A stretch of DNA of 64,000 bases from DASSSQ01 sp963839285 (GTDB lineage: Bacteria; Actinomycetota; Thermoleophilia; Gaiellales; Gaiellaceae): positions 1 through 64,000 of the forward strand of contig CAWIUN010000019.1 in assembly GCA_963839285.1 (NCBI GenBank). The letters are read 5' to 3'. The position numbers and the translations under genes were made by a program. Position 1 is the stretch's first letter. Each line of letters starts with the position of its first letter. Below are positions 24,830 to 34,100 of the stretch, one piece after another. Under the pieces are notes generated by a model that was given only the letters and a program-made list of their open reading frames with translations, was not told the DNA's origin and did no database searches.

Positions 24830-25252
24830 GTGGAGCAGCGCCTCACCCTCGTCACGCTCGGGGTCGTCGACCTCGGCCGCGCCCGGGCCTTCTACGAGCG
24901 GCTCGGCTGGGCGCCCGCCCTCGCCCTCGACGACGTCGTCTTCTTCCAGGTGGGCTGCCTCGGCGTCTCCCTCTGGAGCCGCGCGAGCCTGGCCGCCGAC
25001 AGCGGCGTCGAGGACGGCGGCGGCTGGGGCGGGATCACGCTCGCCCACAACGTCCGCTCGTCGGCCGAGGTCGACGCGGTGGTCGAGGAGGCGCGCGCCG
25101 CCGGGGCGCGGATCGCGCGCGAGCCCACCGAGACGTTCTGGGGCGGCTATTCGGGCGTCTTCGTCGATCCCGACGGGCACCCGTGGGAGGTCGCCCACAA
25201 TCCCGGGATGCCGCTCGCCGACGACGGCTCGCTGACCGTCGCCCCGTCGTGA
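24830..25252 (+). CDS. VOC family protein
   Basis: A 140-residue glyoxalase-like protein: LVTLGVVDLGRARAFYERLG, SLWSRASLAADSGVEDGGGW and GVFVDPDGHPWEVAHNPGMP. The latter has the D-P-D-G-x-x-W-E metal motif. It lacks an obvious first metal His, as many bleomycin-resistance-like members do. It overlaps the following dehydrogenase (GTGA). Confidence 0.85.
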   Translation: MEQRLTLVTLGVVDLGRARAFYERLGWAPALALDDVVFFQVGCLGVSLWSRASLAADSGVEDGGGWGGITLAHNVRSSAEVDAVVEEARAAGARIAREPTETFWGGYSGVFVDPDGHPWEVAHNPGMPLADDGSLTVAPS

Positions 25253-26166
25253 GGATCGCCGTCCTCGACGACCACCAGGACGTCGTCCGCGGGCTCGACT
25301 GCTTCGACCTCCTCGCCGGCCACGACGTCGTCGTCTGCCCGCACGGGCAGCCGCCCGCGGACGTGGAGGCCGTCGTGCTGATCCGCGAGCGGACGCGCGT
25401 CGACGCGGGCTTCCTCGAGCGGCTGCCGCGGCTGCGCGCGATCTCGCAGACCGGCCTCGCCGGCGCCCACGTCGACCGCGAGGCCTGCCGCGAGCGCGGG
25501 ATCGCGGTGCTCGAGGGCTCCGGCGACCCGGTCGCGACCGCCGAGCTGACCTGGGCGCTCGTGCTCGCCGCCTCGCGGCGCCTGCCGCAGTACGCCGAGC
25601 GTCTCCGCCGCGGCGAGTGGCAGCGAAACGGGCTCGAGGGGACGCCGGGCGCGCTCGGCACGGTGCTGCGCGGACGCACGCTCGGGATCCTCGGGCACGG
25701 CCGGATCGGCGCCCTCGTCGCCGGCTACGGCGCCGCGTTCGGCATGGAGGTGCTCGCCTTCGGCCGCGAGGGCTCTCGGAGCTCGGCGCGCGCCGCCGGC
25801 CACGCGGTCGCTGCCTCGCAGCGCGACCTCTTCGAGCGCGCAGACGTGCTGTCGCTGCACCTGCGCCTGACCCCGGAGACGCGTGGCGCCGTCACGGCCG
25901 GCGACCTGGAGGCGATGAGGCCCGGCGCGCTCCTCGTCAACACCGCTCGCGCCGCCCTCGTCGAGCCGCGAGCGCTCCTCGCCGGCCTGCGGCGCGGCCG
26001 CCCGGGCTTCGCCGCGCTCGACGTCTTCGAGACCGAGCCGGCGCCCGCGGACGAGCCGCTGCTCGCGCTCCCGAACGTCGTCGCGACCCCGCACCTCGGC
26101 TACGTCGAGCGCGCGAGCTACGAGCTCACCCTCGGCGAGGCGTTCCGGAACCTGCTCGCCCTCTGA
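25249..26166 (+). CDS. D-2-hydroxyacid dehydrogenase family protein
   Basis: A 305-residue NAD(P)-dependent dehydrogenase. The Rossmann motif is LGILGHGRIGALVAGYGAAF. Catalytic Arg is in LLVNTARAALVEP, Glu in DVFETEPAPADE and His in VVATPHLGYVERA, all in the right order for the PGDH/formate dehydrogenase-like family. No ACT domain is present, so it is not a regulated SerA. The substrate could be glyoxylate, hydroxypyruvate or another 2-oxoacid. Confidence 0.9.
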   Translation: MRIAVLDDHQDVVRGLDCFDLLAGHDVVVCPHGQPPADVEAVVLIRERTRVDAGFLERLPRLRAISQTGLAGAHVDREACRERGIAVLEGSGDPVATAELTWALVLAASRRLPQYAERLRRGEWQRNGLEGTPGALGTVLRGRTLGILGHGRIGALVAGYGAAFGMEVLAFGREGSRSSARAAGHAVAASQRDLFERADVLSLHLRLTPETRGAVTAGDLEAMRPGALLVNTARAALVEPRALLAGLRRGRPGFAALDVFETEPAPADEPLLALPNVVATPHLGYVERASYELTLGEAFRNLLAL

Positions 26167-26214
26167 CCGCGGGCGCGCGGAATGCGCGGGGCCACGCGGC
26201 CGTTGCCAGGATGC

Positions 26215-26814
26215 ATGCTCCTCTACGACAGCCCCGTCTCGGGGAACTGCTACAAGGTGCGCCTGCTGCTCGCGTTGCTCGGGATCGCGTACGAGCGCCG
26301 CACCGTCGACGTCGTCGACCGCTCCGACCGGCCCGAGCTGCTCGGCGGGCTCAACCCGGCGCTGCGCGTGCCGACGCTCGTCCTCGACGACGGCCGCCCG
26401 CTCGCCGAGTCCGGCGCGATCCTCTGGTACTTCGGCGAGGACGGCCGCTTCGTCCCCCGCGACCGCTACCTGCGCGCGCAGGTGCTGCAGTGGATGTTCT
26501 TCGAGCAGTACGAGCACGAGCCCGCGATCGCGGTCGTCCGCTTCCTCGTCGCCTTCTCCGGGCGGGCCGACGAGCACGCCGAGCTGATCGCGCAGAAGCG
26601 GAAGCAGGGCTACCGCGCGCTCGACGCGATGGAGCGGCAGCTCGAGAGCCGCGCCTGGCTCGTCGGCGACGCGGTCACGCTCGCCGACATCGCCCTCTAC
26701 GCCTACACGCACGTCGCCGGCGAGGGCGGCTTCGAGCTCGAGCGCTACCCCGCGATCCGCGCCTGGCTCGACCGGGTCGCCGCCGAGCCGGGGCACGTTC
26801 CCATCGACGCGTAG
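26215..26814 (+). CDS. glutathione S-transferase family protein
   Basis: 199 residues. The thioredoxin-like N domain begins MLLYDSPVSGNCYKVRLLLA, with an N-terminal Ser near a Cys (SGNC). NPALRVPTLVLDDGRPLAES carries the cis-Pro and Glu-Ser that bind the gamma-glutamyl group. The helical C domain includes GDAVTLADIALYAYTHVAGE (N-capping TxADI). The in-frame ATG at 26215 directly precedes the first strand. The thiol cofactor in this lineage is unclear. Confidence 0.87.
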   Translation: MLLYDSPVSGNCYKVRLLLALLGIAYERRTVDVVDRSDRPELLGGLNPALRVPTLVLDDGRPLAESGAILWYFGEDGRFVPRDRYLRAQVLQWMFFEQYEHEPAIAVVRFLVAFSGRADEHAELIAQKRKQGYRALDAMERQLESRAWLVGDAVTLADIALYAYTHVAGEGGFELERYPAIRAWLDRVAAEPGHVPIDA

Positions 26815-26818
26815 ACCA

Positions 26819-26872
26819 GAGGCTTGATGCGCATCGGACGTCCGCGGCCGCGGACGATGCGCATCAAGCCTC
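26819..26872. repeat. 54-bp inverted repeat related to the 14182 element
   Basis: Arms GAGGCTTGATGCGCATC are perfect over 17 bp and flank a 16-bp palindrome GTCCGCGGCCGCGGAC. The arm sequence is the same as in the 172-bp element at 14182. It lies just after the GST stop, so it may act as a terminator. Confidence 0.65.
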
Positions 26873-26946
26873 CAGGTCCCATCCCGCCGGGACCGAAGTG
26901 CCCATTGCGGCTCCGGTGAACCCGCGTTACAACGGCGAGACCGAGG

Positions 26947-28317
26947 ATGGGGTCTTCGAGGGCACGTCTCACTCTGCTCGCCGCGACGGCGCTGGCGCTC
27001 GTCGCGGCCGCCGACGCGGGCGCGCTCAGCCGGCAGCGGGTCGGCGTCGTCCCGTCCGCGAGCTTCACGCCGGCGGTGCGCCCGGCCTCCGCGATCGACA
27101 GGATCGTCATCCACGTCGGCGAGGGCTCCTTCTGGGGCACCGTGCGCACGCTGCGCGACCCGCTGCGCCAGGCCTCCGCGCACTTCGTCGTCTCGCGCGA
27201 GGGGGAGATCGTCCAGCTCGTCAGCCCGACGCACGCCGCCTGGCACGCCGGCAACCGCGCCACCAACCTGGAGTCGATCGGGATCGAGCACGAGGGCTTC
27301 ACCTACGAGCCCGGCTCGGTCACGGAGCGCGAGCTCGACGCCTCCGCGCGGCTCGTCGCCTTCCTCGCCGCCCGCTGGGGGATCCCGCTCGACCGCAGGC
27401 ACGTGATCGGCCACGACGAGGTGCCCGACCCGAACCACCGCGGCCTCCACGGCGGCGCCGACCACCACACGGACCCCGGCCCCGACTGGCCCTGGGACGC
27501 CTACATGGCGCGCGTCCGCTTCTACGCCGAGCACCCGCCGCAGCAGCCGCGCTTCCAGGCCGTCGGCGAGTCGCTGCCCGCCCGCGTGCGCGAGCGGCAC
27601 GTCGCCTGCTTCCGGCGCAGCATCCACTCGACGACGCTGCGGCAGGGCCAGCACGTCTCGAGCCTCGTCGACTGGCGCGCCCGCGCCTGCGGCCGCAGCC
27701 TCGTCCGCGTCGACTTCCTCGTCGACGGCAGGCTGCTCGCGAGCGACGGCACGCGGCCCTTCGGCGTCGACTGGAACACCGTCCGCGTCCCCGACGGCTG
27801 GCACCGGCTGACCGTGCGCGCGTACGGGCCGCGCGGCTACCGGCTACGCCGCGACCTCCGCGTCCGCGTCGAGAACCCCGAGTTCGCGCTCGGCGTCGGC
27901 GGGGTCGAGAACGGCCAGGTCGTCACCGACGCGCTCTCGCTGACCGTCGCCCCGACCGCGTCCGCCCGCCGCGTCGAGCTGCTCGTCGACGGGCGCCCGG
28001 TCGCCGTCCAGACGGCGACGCCGTTCCGGTTCGACTGGGACTCGTTCGAGGTCTCCTCCGGCGGGCACGAGCTCGAGCTCCGCGCCGAGGCCTGGGACGG
28101 CCGCACGACGGCGACGACGATCCCGGTCGAGGTCGTGCACCCGCTGACGCCGCCGGCCGTGGCGACGCCTGCTCGCCGAACTAGTCCGCTAGAACCAGGG
28201 GCAGGTCGCCAGCTCGATCGCGAGCGAGACGGCCAGCAGCCCTGCCAGCGCGAACCGGAAGCTGCTCGCGCTCTCGCCGCAGCGCGAGGGCGAGCGGGAG
28301 CGCCGCCGCGAGGGTGA
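26947..28317 (+). CDS. secreted N-acetylmuramoyl-L-alanine amidase (PGRP/Amidase_2)
   Basis: Up to 456 residues. The signal peptide is LTLLAATALALVAAADAGAL. The amidase_2 domain (about 40-200) has RIVIHVGEGSFWGT (zinc His), ASAHFVVSREGEIVQLV, AAWHAGN, and RHVIGHDEVPDPNHRG followed by HHTDPGPDWPW (remaining zinc and catalytic His). Two Ig-like C-terminal domains follow (VDFLVDGRLLASDGTRPFGV; VELLVDGRPVAVQTATPFRF). The last 45 residues are low-complexity and antisense to a membrane gene, so the true stop may be near 28185. Confidence 0.85.
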   Translation: MGSSRARLTLLAATALALVAAADAGALSRQRVGVVPSASFTPAVRPASAIDRIVIHVGEGSFWGTVRTLRDPLRQASAHFVVSREGEIVQLVSPTHAAWHAGNRATNLESIGIEHEGFTYEPGSVTERELDASARLVAFLAARWGIPLDRRHVIGHDEVPDPNHRGLHGGADHHTDPGPDWPWDAYMARVRFYAEHPPQQPRFQAVGESLPARVRERHVACFRRSIHSTTLRQGQHVSSLVDWRARACGRSLVRVDFLVDGRLLASDGTRPFGVDWNTVRVPDGWHRLTVRAYGPRGYRLRRDLRVRVENPEFALGVGGVENGQVVTDALSLTVAPTASARRVELLVDGRPVAVQTATPFRFDWDSFEVSSGGHELELRAEAWDGRTTATTIPVEVVHPLTPPAVATPARRTSPLEPGAGRQLDRERDGQQPCQREPEAARALAAARGRAGAPPRG

Positions 28318-28523
28318 GCGCGAGCGGCACCGTCCAGAGCCGGTCGAAGAGCGGCCCCGCGGCCCGAGGCGTCGCCGACGACCGCGATCAGCGTCCACAT
28401 CGGGCCGACCGCGAGCATCGCGAGGCTGAGGAGCGCGGCCGCGGCCGTCAGCAGCGAGCTCGTCGTGTCCTGCTCCGTCAGGCTCGAGCGCCGCAGCTCG
28501 TCCTCGCGCCGATCCGCCGCCAC
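28189..28523 (-). CDS. small three-helix membrane protein, two apparent frameshifts
   Basis: Three frame-separated pieces make one plausible protein of about 110 residues: a polar front MAADRREDELRRSSLTEQDT; helix LLTAAAALLSLAMLAVGPMW; after a GGGG run, GPLFDRLWTVPLALTLAAAL; then after another single-base excess, SSFRFALAGLLAVSLAIELA and a stop. Length is 335, which is two bases over a multiple of three, in line with two insertions. Function unknown. Confidence 0.5.
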
Positions 28524-28636
28524 GTCTCGGCGGCGACGACGTCCGTGTCTCGGACCGCCTGCTCATGGCCCGAGCGTAGGCGCTCGCGACGATTCGCACG
28601 TCCGCGGCCTCGCCGCGCGCGGTTGCGGGTTCTCCG

Positions 28637-28642
28637 TAGAAT
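28637..28642 (+). promoter_or_regulatory. -10 box of the phosphoribosyltransferase gene
   Basis: TAGAAT ends six bases before the GTG at 28649. Confidence 0.55.
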
Positions 28643-28648
28643 CGCCGC

Positions 28649-29143
28649 GTGGCCGCCGCAGCCGAGCGGGAGTGGATGAGCTGGGACGACCTCGGCCTCG
28701 GCTCGCGCGAGCTCGCCCGTGCGATCCACGACGACGGCTACCGGCCCGACATGGTGCTCGCGATCGCCCGCGGCGGCCTGCTCGTCGCCGGCGCGATCGC
28801 CTACGCGCTCGGGGTCAAGAACACCTTCACGATGAACGTCGAGTTCTACACCGGCGTCGACGAGCGGCTCGAGCTGCCGATGCTCCTGCCGCCCGTCCCC
28901 GACCTCGTCGACTTCGAGGAGACGCGCGTGCTGATCGCCGACGACGTCGCGGACACCGGCGCGACCCTCGCGCTCGTCCAGGAGTTCTGCGCGGGCAAGG
29001 TCGCGGAGGTGCGCTGCGCCGTCCTCTACGAGAAGCCGCGCTCGACCGTGCGCTGCGAGTACGTCTGGCGCCGCACGGACCGCTGGATCACGTTCCCGTG
29101 GAGCGCGGACGAGCCCGTGGGCGATAGGACCTTCATTAGTTGA
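28649..29143 (+). CDS. phosphoribosyltransferase, purine-salvage type
   Basis: A 164-residue type I PRTase. VLAIARGGLLVAGAIAYALG is the PPi loop region and RVLIADDVADTGATLALVQE the PRPP-binding motif (two acids followed by DTG). The end RWITFPWSADEPVGDR resembles XGPRT/Gpt-like proteins. Xanthine/guanine salvage is likely, supported by the nucleoside importer genes that follow. Confidence 0.85.
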   Translation: MAAAAEREWMSWDDLGLGSRELARAIHDDGYRPDMVLAIARGGLLVAGAIAYALGVKNTFTMNVEFYTGVDERLELPMLLPPVPDLVDFEETRVLIADDVADTGATLALVQEFCAGKVAEVRCAVLYEKPRSTVRCEYVWRRTDRWITFPWSADEPVGDRTFIS

Positions 29144-29236
29144 AAATAGGCCTGTTCGCCGTCCGGATCCTGACCTATAGTCGGCCATCTGCCGCGTCTG
29201 CGGCGACCGGGTACGGACGTCAGGAGAGGAAGACAG

Positions 29237-30340
29237 ATGATCAGGAACAGCAAGCTGGCGCTGGGCGCGCTGCTCGCGGTGGGCGCTGCGGCGCTCGTCC
29301 TCGTGAGCGGCATCTCGGCACGGACGGACACGCACGCGGCGGCGTTCAAGGCCGCCTGGATCTACGTCGGGCCGCACAACGACGGCGGCTGGTCGCAGGC
29401 CCACGACGAGGGCCGGCTGGCCGTGCAGAAGGCGCTCGGCTCGAAGGTGCAGACGACCTTCAAGGAGAACGTGCCGGAGGGCCCGCAGGTCTCGCAGGTG
29501 ATCGACAGCCTCGTCCGCGACGGCAACAAGATCATCTTCGCCACCTCGTTCGGGTTCCAGGGCGCGATGAAGGCGGCCGCGGCCAAGTACCCGGACGTCA
29601 AGTTCGAGATGGCGACGGGCACGTACACCTCGAAGAACATGGCCGAGTACTTCGGCGCGGGCGAGGACGCGATCTACCTGTCCGGGATGGCCGCCGGCGC
29701 GGCGACCAAGAAGGGCACGATCGGCTACGTCGTGCCGTTCGCGATCCCCGAGGTGATCCGCCACGCGAACGCGTTCGCGCTCGGCGTGCAGGCGGTCAAC
29801 CCGAAGGCGAAGGTCAAGCTCGTCTGGACGAACTCGTGGTTCGACCCCGCCAAGGAGAAGAAGGCGGCCGAGTCGCTCGTCGCCGCGGGCGCCGACGTGA
29901 TCGGCCAGAACGTCGACTCCCCGGCGGCCGGCCAGTACGCGCAGTCGAAGAAGATCCCGTGGGTCGGCTACGACTCGAACGCGAAGAAGTTCGCGCCGAC
30001 CTCGTGGCTGACGGCGGCGGTCTACAACTGGGCGCCGTACTACACGAAGCGGGTCAAGGCGGCGATGAACGGCACCTGGAAGACCGGCTTCTACTACGGC
30101 TCGATCAAGGACGGGATGATCGCGCTCGCCCCGTACGGGCCGAGGGTCACGGCCGAGACGAAGAAGCTGATCGCGGCGAAGAAGGCGCAGCTCGTCAAGG
30201 GCACGTTCTACGAGTTCGCCGGCCCGCTCTACGACCAGAGCGGCAAGCTGCGGGTCCCCAAGGGCAAGAAGATGACCGTCAAGGACCTGTACGCGATGAA
30301 CTGGCTCGTCAAGGGCGTCGTCGGGAGCGCCAAGGGCTAG
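29237..30340 (+). CDS. BMP-family substrate-binding protein of a nucleoside ABC importer
   Basis: A 367-residue extracytoplasmic binding protein. The signal peptide is LALGALLAVGAAALVLVSGI, with no lipobox Cys. The PBP fold starts KAAWIYVGPHNDGGWSQAHD (the GxxxDxGW-S/N motif of BMP/PnrA) and has later DVIGQNVDSPAAGQYAQSK. PnrA relatives bind purine nucleosides. A strong AGGAGAGGA precedes the ATG, and a TATAGT box at 29176-29181 may be its -10. It is followed by the rest of the transporter after a hairpin. Confidence 0.92.
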   Translation: MIRNSKLALGALLAVGAAALVLVSGISARTDTHAAAFKAAWIYVGPHNDGGWSQAHDEGRLAVQKALGSKVQTTFKENVPEGPQVSQVIDSLVRDGNKIIFATSFGFQGAMKAAAAKYPDVKFEMATGTYTSKNMAEYFGAGEDAIYLSGMAAGAATKKGTIGYVVPFAIPEVIRHANAFALGVQAVNPKAKVKLVWTNSWFDPAKEKKAAESLVAAGADVIGQNVDSPAAGQYAQSKKIPWVGYDSNAKKFAPTSWLTAAVYNWAPYYTKRVKAAMNGTWKTGFYYGSIKDGMIALAPYGPRVTAETKKLIAAKKAQLVKGTFYEFAGPLYDQSGKLRVPKGKKMTVKDLYAMNWLVKGVVGSAKG

Positions 30341-30366
30341 CCATTTCGCCGAGACGAAATGGCTAG
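30337..30366 (+). terminator. intercistronic hairpin, 12-bp perfect stem
   Basis: CTAGCCATTTCG, a six-base loop, then CGAAATGGCTAG. It contains the binding-protein stop codon and the candidate ATG of the ATPase gene. It is expected to limit read-through or protect the upstream mRNA. Confidence 0.6.
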
Positions 30367-31906
30367 TGGAACAGAGCATCTGACCACGGCCGCCTCCTCG
30401 GGGGCGGCCGTGGTCCTGCGCGGGATCACGAAGCGGTTCCCGGGCGTCGTCGCCAACGACGGCGTCGACTTCGACGCGGCCGAGGGGGAGGTGCACGCGC
30501 TCCTGGGCGAGAACGGCGCCGGCAAGTCGACGCTCTCGCACATCCTGACCGGCCTCTACCGGCCCGACGCGGGCGAGATCGCGCTCTACGGCAGGCCGGT
30601 CGAGTTCCGGACGCCGCGCGAGGCGATCGACGCCGGGGTCGGGATGGTGCACCAGCACTTCCGGCTCGTGGCGCCGTTCACCGTCGCCGAGAACGTGATC
30701 CTCGGCGACCACCGCGGCGAGGGGAAGAGCTTCCGGATCAACCCGCGGCGGGTCGAGCGGCGCGTCGCCGAGCTGGGCGAGCGCTACGGGATCGCGGTCG
30801 ACCCGCGCGCCCGGGTCTGGCAGCTCTCGCTCGGCGAGCAGCAGCGGGTCGAGATCCTGAAGGCGCTCTACCGCGAGGCGCGGATCCTGATCCTCGACGA
30901 GCCGACCGCGGTGCTGACCCCGCAGGAGGCGGACGCGCTCTTCGAGACCCTGCGGCGGATGGCGGCCGAGGGACGGACCGTGATCTTCATCTCGCACAAG
31001 CTGCACGAGGTGATGGCGGTCGCCGACCGCGTCACCGTGCTCCGCGCCGGCCGCACGGTCGCGACGGTGCCGACCGACGGCGCGACGCCTCGCTCGCTCG
31101 CCGCGCTGATGGTCGGTCGCGAGGTCGAGACCGTGCGCCGCCGCCGCGACGCGGGCCCGGCGGAGGAGGTCGTGCTCGAGCTCGACGAGCTCTTCGCCGA
31201 CGGCGACCGCGGCGCCCCGGCGGTCAAGGGCGTCTCGCTGCAGCTCCGCGCGGGCGAGATCGTCGCGGTCGCGGGAGTCGCCGGCAACGGGCAGCGCGAG
31301 CTCGCCGAGGCGATCACCGGCCTGCGCCCGCCGACGGGCGGCTCGATCGCGGTCGGGGGCAGGCGCCTGCGCGGCGGCAGCCCCCGCGAGGCGATCGAGG
31401 CGCGGATCGCGCACGTCCCCGAGGACCGGCTCGGCACCGGCGTCGCGCCCGGCCTCTCGATCGCGATCAACGTCGCGCTGAAGTCGTACCGGCAGCGCTC
31501 GCGCGGGCCGCTGCTCGCGCTCGGGCGGATGCGCGAGCACGCCGCCGAGCTGATCCACCGCTACGACGTCAAGGCGCCCGGCCCGCACGTCGAGGCGCGC
31601 AAGCTCTCGGGCGGCAACCTGCAGAAGGTCGTGCTCGCGCGCGAGTTCGCGGGCGACCCGCGGGTGCTGATCGCGGCCTCGCCGACGCGCGGGCTCGACG
31701 TCGCCGCGATCGAGACCGTGCACACGTTCGTCGTCGAGGCCGCCGAGCGCGGCGTCGCGGTGCTGCTGATCAGCGAGGACCTCGACGAGATCCTGGCGCT
31801 CGCCGACCGCGTCGTCGTCATGTACGAGGGCCGCGCCGCCGAGGCGCGCACGCTCGACGTCGAGGAGATCGGCCTGCTGATGGCGGGGGAGACGGTGGCC
31901 GCGTGA
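30359..31906 (+). CDS. nucleoside ABC importer, tandem ATP-binding protein
   Basis: 515 residues with two fused nucleotide-binding domains. Domain 1 has LLGENGAGKSTLSHILTG (Walker A), LSLGEQQRVEILKAL (signature) and RILILDEPT. Domain 2 has GVAGNGQRELAEAITG (degenerate Walker A), KLSGGNLQKVVLARE and VLIAASPTRGLD, so it is probably ATP-poor. This is the RbsA/NupO layout. The start at 30359 lies inside hairpin 1; a GTG at 30411, just before VLRGITKRFPG, is a strong alternative. Confidence 0.9.
   Translation: MASGTEHLTTAASSGAAVVLRGITKRFPGVVANDGVDFDAAEGEVHALLGENGAGKSTLSHILTGLYRPDAGEIALYGRPVEFRTPREAIDAGVGMVHQHFRLVAPFTVAENVILGDHRGEGKSFRINPRRVERRVAELGERYGIAVDPRARVWQLSLGEQQRVEILKALYREARILILDEPTAVLTPQEADALFETLRRMAAEGRTVIFISHKLHEVMAVADRVTVLRAGRTVATVPTDGATPRSLAALMVGREVETVRRRRDAGPAEEVVLELDELFADGDRGAPAVKGVSLQLRAGEIVAVAGVAGNGQRELAEAITGLRPPTGGSIAVGGRRLRGGSPREAIEARIAHVPEDRLGTGVAPGLSIAINVALKSYRQRSRGPLLALGRMREHAAELIHRYDVKAPGPHVEARKLSGGNLQKVVLAREFAGDPRVLIAASPTRGLDVAAIETVHTFVVEAAERGVAVLLISEDLDEILALADRVVVMYEGRAAEARTLDVEEIGLLMAGETVAA
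30382..30415 (+). terminator. second GC-rich hairpin, 13-bp perfect stem
   Basis: GACCACGGCCGCC / GGCGGCCGTGGTC with an eight-base loop, sixteen bases after the first hairpin. No U-run follows, so an attenuator or RNA-stability element is more likely than a full terminator. Confidence 0.55.
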
Positions 31907-33040
31907 GGATCCGGATCGAGCGGCGGCTGACCCAGCCGCGTCTCGGCCAGGTGACGGTGCCGCTCGGCTCGCTGGCGGTCGCGTTCGCGCTGATGGCGCT
32001 GATGCTGCTCGCGACGGGCCACGCGCCGGGCCACACCTACCGGCGCCTCTTCGACGCGGCCTTCTTCGCGAACGGGGCGCTCTCGGCGACCTTCACCTCG
32101 GCGACGCCGCTCGCGTTCACCGGCCTCGCGGCCGCCGTCGCCTTCCGGATGCAGCTCTTCAACATCGGCGGCGAGGGCCAGCTCTACTTCGGCGCGATCG
32201 GCGCGGCGGCGGGCGCGCTGGTCGTCGGCAACACCTCGACGACCGTGCTCGTGGTCGTGATGGTCGTCTCGGGGGCGATCTCGGGCGCCTTCTGGGCGGC
32301 GATCCCGGGCCTCCTGCGGGCGTACCTCTCGACCAACGAGATCATCACGAGCCTGATGCTCAACTACGTCGCCGCGCTGATCCTCACCTACCTGATCTTC
32401 GACAGCCACAGCTACTGGCGCGACGAGTCGGGCTTCGAGGCGAAGGTGTTCCCGCAGGGCAAGCCGCTGCCCGACAACGCGCTCTGGCCGACGGTCTCGC
32501 TGCACGGCGCCGTCGTCCCGCTCGGCTTCGTGATCGCGGTCGCCGTGGCCGCCTGCCTCTGGGTGCTCTTCGCGCGCACCCGCTTCGGCTTCGAGGTGAA
32601 GGTGATCGGCGACTCCTGGCGCGCCGCCCGCTACGCCGGCATGCGCACGAGCCGGAAGATCGTCGCGGTCATGTGCCTCTCGGGCGCGGTCGCCGGGATC
32701 GGCGGCGCGAGCCAGGACGGCGACTTCCGCCACCTGCTCGACCCGCGCGGGCTGACGCAGTCCGGCTACGGCTACGCGGGGATCGTGATCGCGGCGCTCG
32801 CCCGCTACAACCCGTTCGCGACCGTGCTCGATCGCCTTCCTGCTCGGCGGCCTCCAGAACGCGGGCTACACGCTGCAGGGGCCCGACTTCCCCGCCGGCC
32901 TCGTCGGGGTGATGCAGGGGCTGATCCTCTTCTCGGCGCTCGGCGGCGAGCTGCTCGTCCGCTACCGCGTGCGGATCTCGCGCGGGCCGCGCGGCGAGCC
33001 GGTCGCCTCGGTGCCCCGGAAGGGCGAGGTGCCCGCGTGA
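31903..33040 (+). CDS. nucleoside ABC importer, permease 1, one apparent frameshift
   Basis: About 379 residues of BPD_transp_2/LivH-like permease: TPLAFTGLAAAVAFRMQLFN, IGGEGQLYFGAIGAAAGALV, STNEIITSLMLNYVAALILT. The frame changes near 32832: after YNPFATVL it resumes as IAFLLGGLQNAGYTLQGPD and ends RGEPVASVPRKGEVPA. Removing one base restores the length to a multiple of three. The GTG overlaps the ATPase stop, and the stop overlaps permease 2. Confidence 0.87.
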
Positions 33041-33996
33041 ACGGCACGCTCGTCGTCGTCGTGCTCGCCTCGGCGGTCGTCTACGGGACGCCGCTCCTCT
33101 TCGCCGCGCTCGGCGAGCTCCTGACCGAGCGCTCCGGCGTCCTCAACCTCGGCGTCGAGGGGATGATGCTCGTCGGCGCGGTCATGGGCTTCTGGGCCGT
33201 CCAGCGCGTGCACGGCTCCACCTCCGCGGTGCTGGCGGCGGCGATCGGGGTCGCGGCGCTCGCGGGGACGGCGATGGCGGCGATCCACGCCTTCCTCGTG
33301 ATCAGCCTGCGCGCGAACCAGATCGTCTCCGGCCTGGCGCTGACGATCTTCGCGGGAGCCGCCGGGCTCTCGTCCTACCTCGGCAACGACCTCGAGCTCG
33401 CGGACTCGCCCGCGAAGCACTCGTTCAACGCGGTCGCGCCGCAGCGGCTCCAGGACCTGCCGGTGGTCGGGCCGATCGTCTTCGGGCAGTCGGTGCTCGT
33501 CTACGCCTCCTGGGCCTGCGTGCTGCTCGTCGCGCTCTACCTCTCGCGGACGCGGCCCGGCCTGAACGTCCGCTCGGTCGGCGAGGCGCCGGCCGCGGCC
33601 GACGCGATGGGCGTCAACGTGACCGCCTACCGCTACGCGCACACGCTCGTCGGCGGCGCGCTCGCCGGCGTCGGCGGCGCCTGCTTCTCGCTCTCGATCA
33701 CGCCCCAGTGGGTCGACGGGCTCACCTCGGGCGCCGGCTGGATCGCGATCGCGCTCGTCATCTTCGCCTTCTGGCGGCCGGGCCTCGTCCTCGTCGGCGC
33801 CTACTTCTTCGGCGCCTTCCAGACGCTGCCGCCGACCCTGCAGGCGCGCGGCGTCACCGTGGCTCCCGAGCTCGTCGACGCGCTCCCGTACGTGATGACC
33901 GTCGTCGTGCTCGTGCTCGTCTCCTCGAGCGGCGCGCGGAGGCGCCTGGGCGCCCCCGGAGGTTTGGGCGTGCCCTACGTTCGAGAAGAGCACTAG
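33037..33996 (+). CDS. nucleoside ABC importer, permease 2
   Basis: A 319-residue permease with eight or more helices. TPLLFAALGELLTERSGVLN, LGVEGMMLVGAVMGFWAV and GLNVRSVGEAPAAADAMGVN are standard for the second BMP-transport permease. Coupled to permease 1 (GTGA). With the binding protein, ATPase and permease 1 it completes an importer, expected to feed the upstream phosphoribosyltransferase. Confidence 0.92.
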   Translation: MNGTLVVVVLASAVVYGTPLLFAALGELLTERSGVLNLGVEGMMLVGAVMGFWAVQRVHGSTSAVLAAAIGVAALAGTAMAAIHAFLVISLRANQIVSGLALTIFAGAAGLSSYLGNDLELADSPAKHSFNAVAPQRLQDLPVVGPIVFGQSVLVYASWACVLLVALYLSRTRPGLNVRSVGEAPAAADAMGVNVTAYRYAHTLVGGALAGVGGACFSLSITPQWVDGLTSGAGWIAIALVIFAFWRPGLVLVGAYFFGAFQTLPPTLQARGVTVAPELVDALPYVMTVVVLVLVSSSGARRRLGAPGGLGVPYVREEH

Positions 33997-34100
33997 TCGG
34001 GCTCCGTCCGTGCCGGAGGCGGCTGCTAGGCTCGACCCGCTTCGCGATCGAGCAGGTTTCCGGCGCAGGTGCACGACGTTTCGAGCAGGAAAGTTGAGGT

